In this document: positions 38,005-46,178 of the stretch, in pieces | Layout: every line of letters begins with the position of its first letter | How positions within the stretch are numbered: the stretch's first letter is position 1 | NCBI GenBank assembly: GCA_013151275.1 | Contig: JAADIP010000151.1 | Span: forward strand, 1 to 64,000 | From: Calditrichota bacterium | Lineage (GTDB): Bacteria > Calditrichota > Calditrichia > Calditrichales > Calditrichaceae | Reading direction: 5' to 3' | Length of the DNA: 64,000 nucleotides | The notes under the pieces: generated by a model | The model's input: only the letters and a program-made list of their open reading frames with translations | Databases searched by the model: none | Told to the model about the DNA's origin: nothing | Made by a program: the position numbers and the translations under genes

Positions 38005-38196
38005 AAAGAAGATTTACTAAATAAAAATAATTCGGTGGAGAATTCATTGCATTTGCTTCAGGAGACTCGTGAAGCGCAAATTTATTATGCCCTGTTCTCA
38101 AAATCCGGTTTTACTAAAGCCTTAAAAGATCAAGCCGGTTCGCACGTATTGTTGTTTGATTTAAAAGACATTGAAAAAGCATCAAAAACAAATTAA
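38005..38196 (+). pseudogene. C-terminal remnant of an AAA+ ATPase of the DUF234/archaeal-type family
   Basis: The only plus-strand protein signal in the window. From 38005 to the TAA at 38194-38196 the frame reads EAQIYYALFSKSGFTKALKD, then HVLLFDLKDIEKASKTN. The YYxLFSKSGFT motif with a LLFDL-like end is the tail of DUF234-type P-loop ATPases. Upstream of 38002 the frame is closed by TGA, and I see no P-loop. It is a leftover of a deleted gene, in a low-complexity stretch next to a toxin-antitoxin pair. Confidence 0.5.
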
Positions 38197-38361
38197 GATA
38201 ATTTAAAGTAAGATAATCCAAAGTATCACTCGTCGGTAAATGTTAATTTTTAAGAGTAAGATTTGCTAATTGTAAAAGAATAACTCCCATACCCTTGCCC
38301 CTTACCCCTTAACCAATAACTATTAACAACTTCTCTCTTGTATGCTACTGGCTTGTCCATG
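38197..38361. other. Low-complexity region downstream of the toxin gene
   Basis: No gene. It contains a run of short repeats (CCCTTGCCCCTTACCCCTTAA) and AT-rich stretches, similar in style to the other composite repeats. No terminator is evident. Confidence 0.35.
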
Positions 38362-38655
38362 TTATGAAATTCTGTCTTTATAATTTTTTGGATCTCTGTG
38401 CATGTTGGCAACTGCAAGTATTAAAATAATATTTTTTTCAAGGACGTATAAAATTTCATAAGGGAATTTTTTCAACAAACATCTTCTGGTATGTTCTCCT
38501 ATCTTTGGCCAGGCGTCAGGAAATTGCTGAATTCTTTTAAGCGCTTTATCAAATTCTTTATAAAATTCATTCCCCAGATCAGGAACCTGACTATTATAAT
38601 ATTCGATGGCTTCTTTTAATTCTATTTCGGCAGGATGTACTAAACGTATCCGCAA
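38362..38655 (-). CDS. RelE/ParE-family toxin
   Basis: A protein of about 97 residues. The frame begins with TTG directly after the antitoxin stop codon. It has the ParE/RelE look: VHPAEIELKEAIEYYNSQ at the start, FDKALKRIQQFPDAWPKI in the middle, and FPYEILYVLEKNIILILAVANMHRDPKNY at the end. Toxins of this family act on gyrase (ParE) or on ribosome-bound mRNA (RelE); here the type cannot be told. Confidence 0.85.
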   Translation of the reverse strand: MRIRLVHPAEIELKEAIEYYNSQVPDLGNEFYKEFDKALKRIQQFPDAWPKIGEHTRRCLLKKFPYEILYVLEKNIILILAVANMHRDPKNYKDRIS

Positions 38656-38868
38656 CTATTTGTACCTTTTTGCGATTTCTTCCCAATCAGTTGTCTTTAA
38701 CTTCCCGTTTTTATAGGCTTCATATCGCGCTTCGGCTTCCCTAATCCATTTTTTTTCTATATCTTTGTCCGCGTTATCAAAACTTTCTAAAATAGCTTCA
38801 ATTAATTTTATTTTTTCTATTGGGTTTAAATTTTTTACTTCATTTAAAATTTTTTCGACTATTTCCAT
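38656..38868 (-). CDS. Antitoxin, addiction-module component family
   Basis: A protein of 70 residues: LNPIEKIKLIEAILESFDN and EKKWIREAEARYEAYKNG match the stability-module antitoxin pattern that is often paired with ParE/RelE toxins. The Lys/Glu-rich tail likely wraps the toxin. The ribosome site AGGGATCAAAATG is good. It is translated first, and the toxin starts on the next base after its stop. It probably represses its own promoter. Confidence 0.85.
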   Translation of the reverse strand: MEIVEKILNEVKNLNPIEKIKLIEAILESFDNADKDIEKKWIREAEARYEAYKNGKLKTTDWEEIAKRYK

Positions 38869-38903
38869 TTTGATCCCTGCCTAACCATTACATTTCTTTC
38901 GGC

Positions 38904-38931
38904 GTTATAAAGATAAGCCTTGAATTATCAA
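38904..38931 (-). promoter_or_regulatory. Possible promoter of the toxin-antitoxin pair
   Basis: On the minus strand TTGATA (38931-38926), 16 bases, TATAAC (38909-38904). It lies 36 bases before the antitoxin ATG. The evidence is motif only. Confidence 0.4.
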
Positions 38932-39009
38932 AACACAAATTCGATCTATTGGTTTATCTTTTCATTAAAGGACTTAAACAATCTTATCATTAATAAATTC
39001 AACACCCTT

Positions 39010-39828
39010 CTATTTCAGCCACTCGCCGTAAAGCTCGGGACGTCGGTCGCGGAAGAACCATTTGCGCGCAGGAGCGTCTTTGATCAGGCTTAAATCGATA
39101 TCGCAATATAAAATCTGATCTCTCCCGGAAGCGGCGCGGGCAAGCACCTGCCCGAAAGGATCGCAAACAAACGATTCACCGGCAAAGGTTAAAACCGGCT
39201 CCTTTCCTACGCGATTACACAACGCCGTAAAGTAACCGTTCTGAAAAGCCGCCACGCGCATTTCCGCCTCGTACAGTCCCTCGGGCCATTCGCCAACCGC
39301 TCCCGCCTGCGGAACAAAAACGATTTCCGCTCCGCCGAGAGCCAGCGCACGCATGTATTCGGGATAATGCCGGTCGTAACAAATGGCAACGCCTATTTTA
39401 CCGAATTTGGTCTGGTAAACCGGAGCGCCGCTGTCGCCCGGATAATAGTAATCCTGTTCGTAAAAACCGGGGTAATCCGTAATATGAATCATGCGCGTAC
39501 TTCCCAGCAAAACGCCGTCGGCGTCAATCACGGGCGATGTGTCGTAAGTCCGTTCACCGTCGCGTTCAAAAAGATTCAGCACCATCACCACCCCAAGCTC
39601 AGCAGCCAGTCCGGAGAATATCTCCGTGGTCGCGCCCGGAACGGGTTCGGTTAAACTCAGGCGGTCTTTGGGATTGGGAAACTGCGGATGGAACGGCTCG
39701 AACGCCAGCTCGGCAAAGCCAATGATATTTGCTCCCTGACGCGCCGCCTCTTTTACGGCGTTAATCCCTCTTTGAATATTTTCCGCACGGTTATTTGTGC
39801 AATGTTGTTGGATAAGCGCTATTCTCAT
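39010..39828 (-). CDS. Nitrilase-superfamily protein with Met in place of catalytic Lys
   Basis: A protein of 272 residues of the carbon-nitrogen hydrolase family, closest in style to N-carbamoylputrescine amidohydrolases (DYPGFYEQDYYYPGD). The catalytic Glu is Glu40 (GFAELAF) and the nucleophile is Cys150 (AICYDRHYPE). The catalytic Lys normally sits in YRKxH; the aligned stretch is GSTRMIHIT, with Met113 there. Spacing between Glu, site and Cys is usual. Either the reaction differs or the enzyme is inactive. It stands 90 bases after a RmlD-like gene. Confidence 0.85.
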   Translation of the reverse strand: MRIALIQQHCTNNRAENIQRGINAVKEAARQGANIIGFAELAFEPFHPQFPNPKDRLSLTEPVPGATTEIFSGLAAELGVVMVLNLFERDGERTYDTSPVIDADGVLLGSTRMIHITDYPGFYEQDYYYPGDSGAPVYQTKFGKIGVAICYDRHYPEYMRALALGGAEIVFVPQAGAVGEWPEGLYEAEMRVAAFQNGYFTALCNRVGKEPVLTFAGESFVCDPFGQVLARAASGRDQILYCDIDLSLIKDAPARKWFFRDRRPELYGEWLK

Positions 39829-39918
39829 AATTGATTTCCCGAATTAGTTTTTAAATTTTGTGAACTTCTTCTGTTTTAAATGTTGAGCATCTTTCCCACA
39901 GAACCTCATCGGCGTTGT

Positions 39919-40824
39919 TCATCCCGATGTTCCTTTTTTATCGAACATTTTATCTAAATACGAAAGAATCGAACCGATTTCAACACCCTTTTTAGCCATC
40001 GTCCGCTTAGAAATCAAAGATACGTCCACCGGTCGCGGATAATCACGCATGTCCTTTAATGAGATTGGTTTCAACAGTTCAAAACCCTTTCCTAAATATT
40101 GACAGATTGCCTTACCCAGCGAATAGCGATCGATGGCTTGCGCTCCGCAAACATGGAATATTCCCGTGTCGGCGGAAAGCGTGATCTCCCAGAATTTTTC
40201 GGCTAACAGCGGCGTAAAGGTCGGCGTTCGGATTTCATCTTTAAACAAGGGAATTTGCCGACCGTTGTGCAAGCGATTTACAAACCAGTCGATAAAATTC
40301 GAGGTATTATTCAATCCCGGCGCCATAGCCAGCGCGATTCTGCCGATAGCGTAATCTTCATAATTCTCCCGGACTTTAAGTTCGCCCTCCCACTTGGTTT
40401 GTCCGTACACATTTATGGGATCGGGTCGGGAATTTTCATCGTAGGGCGGCGCGTCCCCTTTGAATACAATATCCGTCGAAAAGTAGATCAAACGAATGCG
40501 CCGGTTCTGACACCAGCGGGCTAATTCGCCCGTTGCTTCGGCATTGATGCGTTTTGCAAGCTGCGGATCTTTTTCACACGCTCCCAAACCGCTCATGGCG
40601 GCGGTGTGAATAACCGCGTCAACGGGAAGCGTAAGTTGTTCGAGCTGTGAAAAAACGTCCTTTTGCAGATCTAATCGGATAATCGTTTGCGGGAAATAAT
40701 CGGGTCGATTGAGGATGCGCCGGCGTGCTGTTCCGATCACATTAACATTTTGCGGTTTTGTCAAAAGCAGATACTGACTGATGTAACCGCTAATCCCGGT
40801 GATTAAAATGTTTTTTGTTTTCAT
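39919..40824 (-). CDS. RmlD-like NAD-dependent sugar-nucleotide reductase
   Basis: A protein of 301 residues of the extended short-chain dehydrogenase type. It has a Rossmann loop (GISGYISQYLL), HTAAMSGLGACE, and the YxxxK pair in YGQTKWEGEL. It resembles dTDP-4-dehydrorhamnose reductase, which makes dTDP-L-rhamnose; the better member of the family in this window is at 52862. The C-terminus is shortened and lacks a clear substrate motif, so a different sugar is possible. It follows the DUF5683-like gene by 22 bases. Confidence 0.8.
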   Translation of the reverse strand: MKTKNILITGISGYISQYLLLTKPQNVNVIGTARRRILNRPDYFPQTIIRLDLQKDVFSQLEQLTLPVDAVIHTAAMSGLGACEKDPQLAKRINAEATGELARWCQNRRIRLIYFSTDIVFKGDAPPYDENSRPDPINVYGQTKWEGELKVRENYEDYAIGRIALAMAPGLNNTSNFIDWFVNRLHNGRQIPLFKDEIRTPTFTPLLAEKFWEITLSADTGIFHVCGAQAIDRYSLGKAICQYLGKGFELLKPISLKDMRDYPRPVDVSLISKRTMAKKGVEIGSILSYLDKMFDKKGTSG

Positions 40825-40846
40825 AAAAGAAAACCGACTGTGAATT

Positions 40847-41572
40847 TTAAAAACGTAATTTTAAATTAAAACCGATATAGCCTGACCAGTCGTTTTGCCG
40901 GTAAGCGTCGATTCGGAAACCTACTTTGGGCGTTTTTAACTGCTTATTGTGTTTGCGCGCAATACGGATCGCATTGATTCCGCTGATCAGATGATTAAGA
41001 ACAACGGCTAATTGAAAATACACGCGCCGATTGTCGATATCGTTGGCGTGCAATCGTTTGGCGTCGTATTTCAGGCGATTATCTTTGCCGTCCCAGCGCC
41101 ACCTGGTTTCGGGAGTAACCGGATACAAATCTTCAAAATACCGTTCTCTTTCCCGCCGGGCGTTAAAAGCGAAGATATCATCGTACTTACCGATATCGGT
41201 CCAAAAGCGATCGTCTCTCGCCACTCCAGGAGCAAATCCCGCATGCTGGACGGCAAAAATTTTGTATTCGTTAACCAGATGTTTGTAATACAGATTATTG
41301 GCAATCAAAGAAGACCAGGCAATGATTTCGGTTGTCAAAAAGAAGGCTAAGAAATTGGACTTTCCGGCGTAGTATTCGCCCGCGCCGGGAATAATCAAAC
41401 TTAACAGGGCGGCTTTTCCGGGCGAGATTTCGTCGCCGCTCACAACGCGCTTAACGCTGCTATCCTGAGAAGAACCCGCTAACAGATCAGCCTGCGGATA
41501 GGCAAGCTCCTGCCCCAGAACCGAAAACGCGCTCACAAAAACAAGAATCGCAATATTCAAAAATTTTAACAA
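40847..41572 (-). CDS. Small exported protein with PGAGEYYAG motif, copy 1
   Basis: A protein of 241 residues. It has a signal peptide (FLNIAILVFVSAFSVLG) and a conserved segment KAALLSLIIPGAGEYYAGKS similar to the DUF5683 pattern PGxGxxYxG, a hydrophobic helix (FFLTTEIIAWSSLIAN), and a C-terminus ending in Phe (GYIGFNLKLRF), which suits an outer-membrane protein. The function is unknown. The upstream gene shares the motif and the later LNHLISGINA / LANHLLSAFDA block, so the two are distant paralogues. Confidence 0.75.
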   Translation of the reverse strand: MLKFLNIAILVFVSAFSVLGQELAYPQADLLAGSSQDSSVKRVVSGDEISPGKAALLSLIIPGAGEYYAGKSNFLAFFLTTEIIAWSSLIANNLYYKHLVNEYKIFAVQHAGFAPGVARDDRFWTDIGKYDDIFAFNARRERERYFEDLYPVTPETRWRWDGKDNRLKYDAKRLHANDIDNRRVYFQLAVVLNHLISGINAIRIARKHNKQLKTPKVGFRIDAYRQNDWSGYIGFNLKLRF

Positions 41573-41591
41573 AATCTGCTCTCCCTTTTTG

Positions 41592-42533
41592 TTACCACTG
41601 AATACTCAAACCATAGGTAACCATGGGTCTTGTTGACCAACTGTCGGGTTGAAGGCGCACCGCCTGACTGAGACGTATATTGTATTTTTTTACCGTCCAG
41701 GCGGCGTCAAAGGCGCTTAAAAGGTGATTGGCGAGAACAAGACTCACCATGGTGGTAGCCATATCATAATATTCATTGCTTTTGTTGCGCATGGTACGGT
41801 ATAGATTAATGTTCGGGGTGAGTTTACCCAAATTTGCCGGATTTTCGTAAAAATAGGGATCGCCGTAAGTCGATGCTACGTCATCCCAGCCGACGCCAAA
41901 CTGATGCAGGTATTTGTAAATCATTTCGTAATATTGCTGGGTCTTGGTCATCGGCAACGAATGGGTAAATCCCAGGTCGTCCTGCATTTCGTACAATTGG
42001 CTTATTAAATCCTGATTATAATATTTTTCATCGATTACGAACCGTCCCTGACTGTCTTCATAGCCGTTTAGTTCGGGTCCGTTCCACTTTCCCTCGCGCA
42101 GGGCAACTTTATAGACATACGACCAGTAAACCCGTTCATCCCAATGGCGGTCGCCGAATTGCTTCATCTTTTGGTCTTCTTTATCGCCCTTGTTATTGTA
42201 AACGGCGTTGGCGGTCCAAAAGCCTATTTCCAAGGCGGCAAACAGTGCGGCTTTCCAGTAAGAACCGGCGTAAGCCTCGCCCGCGCCCGGAATAAAAGCC
42301 GAAAGAAACGCCGCCTTAACGCCCGATTTTTTCTTTTCAAATTCGGATGATTTTAAATCGGGTTTCTGTTGTAAATTTTCAGTATGAATAAGGGCAAATC
42401 TCTGTGCGTTCCACAACGCCGGAGATTTTTCCTTAGCGGCATCGGTCTTTTCCTGCTTTAATCCGTCGGATGCAAACAACATTGAATAATTGATGATAAG
42501 AACAAGTCCGATTATTTTTAATAGTGTTTTCAT
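41592..42533 (-). CDS. Small exported protein with PGAGEAYAG motif, copy 2
   Basis: A protein of 313 residues with a signal peptide (IIGLVLIINYSMLFA). It has KAAFLSAFIPGAGEAYAGSY (similar to copy 1), a hydrophobic stretch (FAALEIGFWTANAVY) and a long Tyr-rich middle region. It ends VTYGLSIQW, also an aromatic end. It is the first gene of a unit with copy 1 and the RmlD-like gene. The function is unknown; DUF5683-type proteins are known from Bacteroidota but not understood. Confidence 0.72.
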   Translation of the reverse strand: MKTLLKIIGLVLIINYSMLFASDGLKQEKTDAAKEKSPALWNAQRFALIHTENLQQKPDLKSSEFEKKKSGVKAAFLSAFIPGAGEAYAGSYWKAALFAALEIGFWTANAVYNNKGDKEDQKMKQFGDRHWDERVYWSYVYKVALREGKWNGPELNGYEDSQGRFVIDEKYYNQDLISQLYEMQDDLGFTHSLPMTKTQQYYEMIYKYLHQFGVGWDDVASTYGDPYFYENPANLGKLTPNINLYRTMRNKSNEYYDMATTMVSLVLANHLLSAFDAAWTVKKYNIRLSQAVRLQPDSWSTRPMVTYGLSIQW

Positions 42534-42902
42534 GGCTCGACTCGGGTTTGGTTTAACTTTTTTTATTTTACGTTTCGTTAAGCGATTTGGATTTTTGATT
42601 TATGAATTATGATTTATGAATCACCTCTTCATTTTACTTGTTACTTTTCGTTAAGCGTTAAGCAGCTTCTCCGGTGTCTCGTAACCCATTTATCGCTTTT
42701 GCCGGAAGAAGGATGCCTTTGTTCTGAATTAAATATCCCCCCTTTTAATTTTCCCCCTTTTTCAAGGGGGGAACGCCGAAGGCAGGGAAATATCCTATTT
42801 TCAAGCCACACAATCTCTCAATGTCCTGGTAAATTCGTTAAGTGTTGAGCGGCTTCTCCGGTCATTCGTCACCGGCTGCTGGCTGCTCGTCACGCATCAC
42901 GA
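42534..42902. other. Non-coding stretch of composite degenerate repeats
   Basis: No gene. It holds an AT-rich phrase (TTTATGAATTATGATTTATG near 42598), palindromic repeat copy 2, and two imperfect copies of a 26-base phrase with CTTCTCCGG (42649-42674 and 42836-42861). Parts of these phrases recur near 36000-36470. It separates the peptidase-propeller-barrel gene from the small exported proteins. Confidence 0.5.
42731..42796. repeat. Palindromic dispersed repeat, copy 2
   Basis: About 66 bases, similar to copy 1 at 36173: a core CCCCTTTTAATTTT, then CCCCTTTTTCAAGGGG, then GAACGCCGAAGGCAGGG. Outer arms differ from copy 1: ATATCCC on the left and GGGAAATAT on the right. Here too the arms are inverted and nearly complementary. 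The arms have thus changed together while the hairpin form has stayed. Confidence 0.65.
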
Positions 42903-42974
42903 CCTTATCACCTTATCACCTTATCACTTTGTCACTTTGTTACTTTGTTACTTTGTTACTTTGTCACTCTATCA
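42903..42974. repeat. Octamer tandem array
   Basis: Nine units of 8 bases in a row, three CCTTATCA, then CTTTGTCA, CTTTGTTA three times, CTTTGTCA, CTCTATCA. The consensus is CYTTRTYA. It lies just beyond the stop codon of the peptidase-propeller-barrel gene. It is not a CRISPR: units are 8 bases and have no spacers. Confidence 0.8.
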
Positions 42975-42993
42975 CTCATCACCCTTCACGCTC

Positions 42994-45900
42994 CTAAAAC
43001 AAACGTTTTGCCATTCTGCCCAGCGTGTTCAACCTTTCGCGCAAATCGAAATCGTACAACGCTCCGAAATAAAATCGCCATTCCTTCGGATAGTTGATTA
43101 ACTTTTTCCGGCTGTCATCATAATTCCTGATTTCATCCAACGGGTAAACCGCTTCGGCAAAAAAACGCGTCGGAAACAGGGAGTAAGAAAAAGTATTCAA
43201 ACGCAGTTCCAATCCGATGTCTTTCTTAAAATGCCCGAGCGAAAAACGTTTGTCGCTGTATTCCCAGGCATTTCCGTAATCAAAAAACACGCCGAAGTAC
43301 AGTTTATCGAAATAAATCTGGCTGAGCAGTTTATCCATGTTGCTCCAGATCGGAAAACGATAGGAAAAGGTGGCGATCAGTTTATGCCGTCCTTCGATGC
43401 TGAAATAGGAATAACCCTTCATCCCGATCAGTCCGCCGGCGTAAAGGTGAAAAAAACTGTCAACCTTGCGATCGATGTATCCGGCGTTAAGGCGCACGGA
43501 AAAAGTGTGGCTTTTTAGCAGGGGATTCCTGAAATACTCTTCCCAGTCCAGTTCAAACTGATTGTAAGTGAAATTGTCATAAACTTCTTTCAGACCGATC
43601 GGACTTATGGCAAAATCTTTCAAAAAGTCGCTGCTCTCCAGATTGTAAAAGAACGAAACGTACCTGCCGCCGGAGGGCGCGATGTGTTTATTACGATCCT
43701 GATGAACCATGTCGGCAATCATTTTTAATTCCAGAGCATAGCCTTTCAAATAGGTGTAATGAAAAGTGAACGGCGGTTCCCATCGCTTTTTGATGGGATC
43801 GTAAAGTTTTTTATTATCGATTTTGGCGTTATAGCGTCGCCACACCCCGGCAAGACTCAGTTTTAAGAATGGCTGCGGATAATACTGCAAACCGATCCGC
43901 GCTTCGGTGAGATCAAAATTGACGTCGCGGTTGTAAACAAGAGAGTATCCCCCCTGGGAGACGGAAAGCGTGTCTCCGATATTGGCGCTGGTATTGAAAA
44001 CTTCCAGAAAAACACTCGGCTTAAAAATGTTCATTTGAAAATAGGCGTAAAGATCGTAATCCATGTCTTTGTTTACGGTAGCTCCGCCGATCAGATTGTA
44101 TTTTCCGAGGACATCGTCCGACACCAAATAGAACCCGGGTTTAACGGTTCCGTAATCAATCATCAGGCGCGGCAAAATGTGCACCTTACCGAACATTTGC
44201 TTATAATCGCGAATTTTAATATCGTCGGGAAGCGAATTGTCAAAATCCTTTTTGGGAATGGTCGCGATATAATCGGGCTGGTAAACCGCCAGCTCGGGAT
44301 TAATCGCTTTCGGATTATCGATCCGGTAGATATGGTAGCCGAGCGAATCATAAGCGGCATAGACCAGCCGACCGCGGGCGTCCACAGAAGGCATTACCGC
44401 GCCTCCCGTTACATTGGTAAGCAGCTCCACTTTACCGGTATTTAAATTTTTGCGATAGATGTTGTAAATTCCGGTATTAGCCGAAGCGTAATAAAGATAA
44501 GGGGTTCCCCGCGGCACAAAAGGGTACCGTTCTTCGACGGGCGTGTTTAAAAGAAAACGAAGTTCTTTTTTTGCCGGATCATATTCCGCAATATCCCTGC
44601 CGTAATCGATTGCCGTGTCAAAAATGATTGTCTTATCGTCGCCCTTCCAGCGCGGGTGGTAAATTTGCCGTCCATTATCAAAGCGCAAAACCTGTTCTAT
44701 TTTGCCGCCTTTGTATTCAACCTTGCGCCAGTCTTTTTCAGTGTCATCGGGTCGCAATTTCAGCGCGCCCGTTTCCGCATCGAAAAATACCGTTTTGTCA
44801 AATTTCTTCTTCGGGTTTTCCGGCAGATAGTAAATATTCAACTGATTCAAGCCGTTGGTTTCGGTTACAAACACCAGCTTTTTACCGTCACGGCTGAAGT
44901 CCGGATTTCTGCCGCGTAAATTTTTTGTGAGCCGGAATTCTTTTTCGGCTTTTACATCGTAAAGAAACAAATCATTGAACGCCGAGCCGTCGCCGTTGCG
45001 CTCCTGACGAGCGTAGGCAAGATATTTGCCGTCCGGCGACCAGCTTAACGAAGAACTGATTTTACGGGCAATAACTCTCTTTTTACCGCTTTGCGTGTCA
45101 TAAAGAATAAGCCGGTTCTGACTAAAATAGTCTTCGCCTTTATTGGAAACATAAGCGATCAGTTTTCCGTCCGGCGACCAGACGGGGTAAAGGTTGGCTG
45201 TTCCCTCGGTTTCGACGGGTTTTCCTTTAACCAGATTCCGGCGAATGACTTCGGTTCGCTTTAAATAGGTATTCGTTAACGAATCTTTCCACGCTTTGTA
45301 CAATTCATCCGCCGAATAACCGGTCGCCTTTTCCAAAACGCCTTCGAACGTCCAGTTCAGCCAGTGGGACGACAACTCGGTTATTTTCTCGAGAACAGAC
45401 TCCCCGAAACGATTTGTAAGATAATTGACAAAAGAAAAACCAAGATTGTAAGCGGATTCGTTGCCGTGGCTGCTTTTGCCGAAAACCGTCATGGAATTGT
45501 AGGTCAAAAATTGTTCGTAAAGAATGCGATCGCGAATAATCATTTCACGATTCGGATCGCGATAATCGTAACGGGCTCCTGGCGCCTGATGCTGAGCCGT
45601 GCCCTCCGCAAACCAGACGGGAATATTAATGGAGCTGATCGGGTAACTTACCAGCACGTTGGGAAAACCGCGCACCACGTCCTTGCGCCGTTCTTTTTCG
45701 TAGCCAAAAATCTGAATAAATCCGTAGGGAAACAGAAGGTTTGTTTTAATCATCTTCTGGATGGAAATCATGTGCGTGTACTCGTGGGTCACCACATCCC
45801 GCAGCCAGTTTTTGGTTCCGCGCATGATGTAATCCAAATTCGACGCCCAGATTTCGATTTTGTTATCGAAGAAAAAAGAGCCGCCGTTGGAATAATCGTC

Positions 45901-46167
45901 GGTATCCTTAATAATAAAATGGATTTTATCTTTGGGACGGTAATCGTAAAGTCCCGTAATCGTCGGATAAATTTCTTCGGCAATTTTCCCCACTAAAAGA
46001 GCCGTACGTTTTGTGCCCTGATGAAAGTGGACGACAAAATGTTCGGTTTCAAAACTCTGCCAGTGAAGCTCGGGATGATTGTATTCGATAAACTGGGCGT
46101 TTAAAGTACCCTGAAGGCTAAAAAACAAAGCGATGATAAAAAATAAAATCCGTTTTTTCAGCGCCAT
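42994..46167 (-). CDS. Peptidase-MA-like domain / TolB-like propeller / Omp85-like barrel fusion protein
   Basis: A protein of 1057 residues. A signal peptide (LFFIIALFFSLQGTLNA) is followed by a gluzincin domain: HExxH at His128-Glu129-His132 (VTHEYTHM) and a downstream Glu188 in WFAEGTAQH, the pattern of the peptidase MA family. About 330-660 hold PD40/TolB-like repeats (YPVWSPDGKLIAYVSNKGED, LSWSPDGKYLAYAR, NPDFSRDGKKLVFVTE). The rest is a beta-rich region ending in a barrel-like tail (YPKEWRFYFGALYDFDLRER, with terminal Phe), similar to Omp85 proteins. A zinc protease on the periplasmic or outer face of a barrel is plausible. It lies 11 bases after the M6-like gene. Confidence 0.82.
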   Translation of the reverse strand: MALKKRILFFIIALFFSLQGTLNAQFIEYNHPELHWQSFETEHFVVHFHQGTKRTALLVGKIAEEIYPTITGLYDYRPKDKIHFIIKDTDDYSNGGSFFFDNKIEIWASNLDYIMRGTKNWLRDVVTHEYTHMISIQKMIKTNLLFPYGFIQIFGYEKERRKDVVRGFPNVLVSYPISSINIPVWFAEGTAQHQAPGARYDYRDPNREMIIRDRILYEQFLTYNSMTVFGKSSHGNESAYNLGFSFVNYLTNRFGESVLEKITELSSHWLNWTFEGVLEKATGYSADELYKAWKDSLTNTYLKRTEVIRRNLVKGKPVETEGTANLYPVWSPDGKLIAYVSNKGEDYFSQNRLILYDTQSGKKRVIARKISSSLSWSPDGKYLAYARQERNGDGSAFNDLFLYDVKAEKEFRLTKNLRGRNPDFSRDGKKLVFVTETNGLNQLNIYYLPENPKKKFDKTVFFDAETGALKLRPDDTEKDWRKVEYKGGKIEQVLRFDNGRQIYHPRWKGDDKTIIFDTAIDYGRDIAEYDPAKKELRFLLNTPVEERYPFVPRGTPYLYYASANTGIYNIYRKNLNTGKVELLTNVTGGAVMPSVDARGRLVYAAYDSLGYHIYRIDNPKAINPELAVYQPDYIATIPKKDFDNSLPDDIKIRDYKQMFGKVHILPRLMIDYGTVKPGFYLVSDDVLGKYNLIGGATVNKDMDYDLYAYFQMNIFKPSVFLEVFNTSANIGDTLSVSQGGYSLVYNRDVNFDLTEARIGLQYYPQPFLKLSLAGVWRRYNAKIDNKKLYDPIKKRWEPPFTFHYTYLKGYALELKMIADMVHQDRNKHIAPSGGRYVSFFYNLESSDFLKDFAISPIGLKEVYDNFTYNQFELDWEEYFRNPLLKSHTFSVRLNAGYIDRKVDSFFHLYAGGLIGMKGYSYFSIEGRHKLIATFSYRFPIWSNMDKLLSQIYFDKLYFGVFFDYGNAWEYSDKRFSLGHFKKDIGLELRLNTFSYSLFPTRFFAEAVYPLDEIRNYDDSRKKLINYPKEWRFYFGALYDFDLRERLNTLGRMAKRLF

Positions 46168-46178
46168 TCCATTCCCCT

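Noticed and set aside
37910..38101. Minus-strand frame of 63 residues
   Set aside because: It lies opposite the plus-strand ATPase remnant and has no ribosome site.
42903..42974. CRISPR array
   Set aside because: Units are 8 bases and adjoin with no spacers; no cas gene is near.
45364..45996. Plus-strand frame of 210 residues
   Set aside because: It is the antisense of the zinc-peptidase part of the fusion gene, which has clear catalytic motifs.
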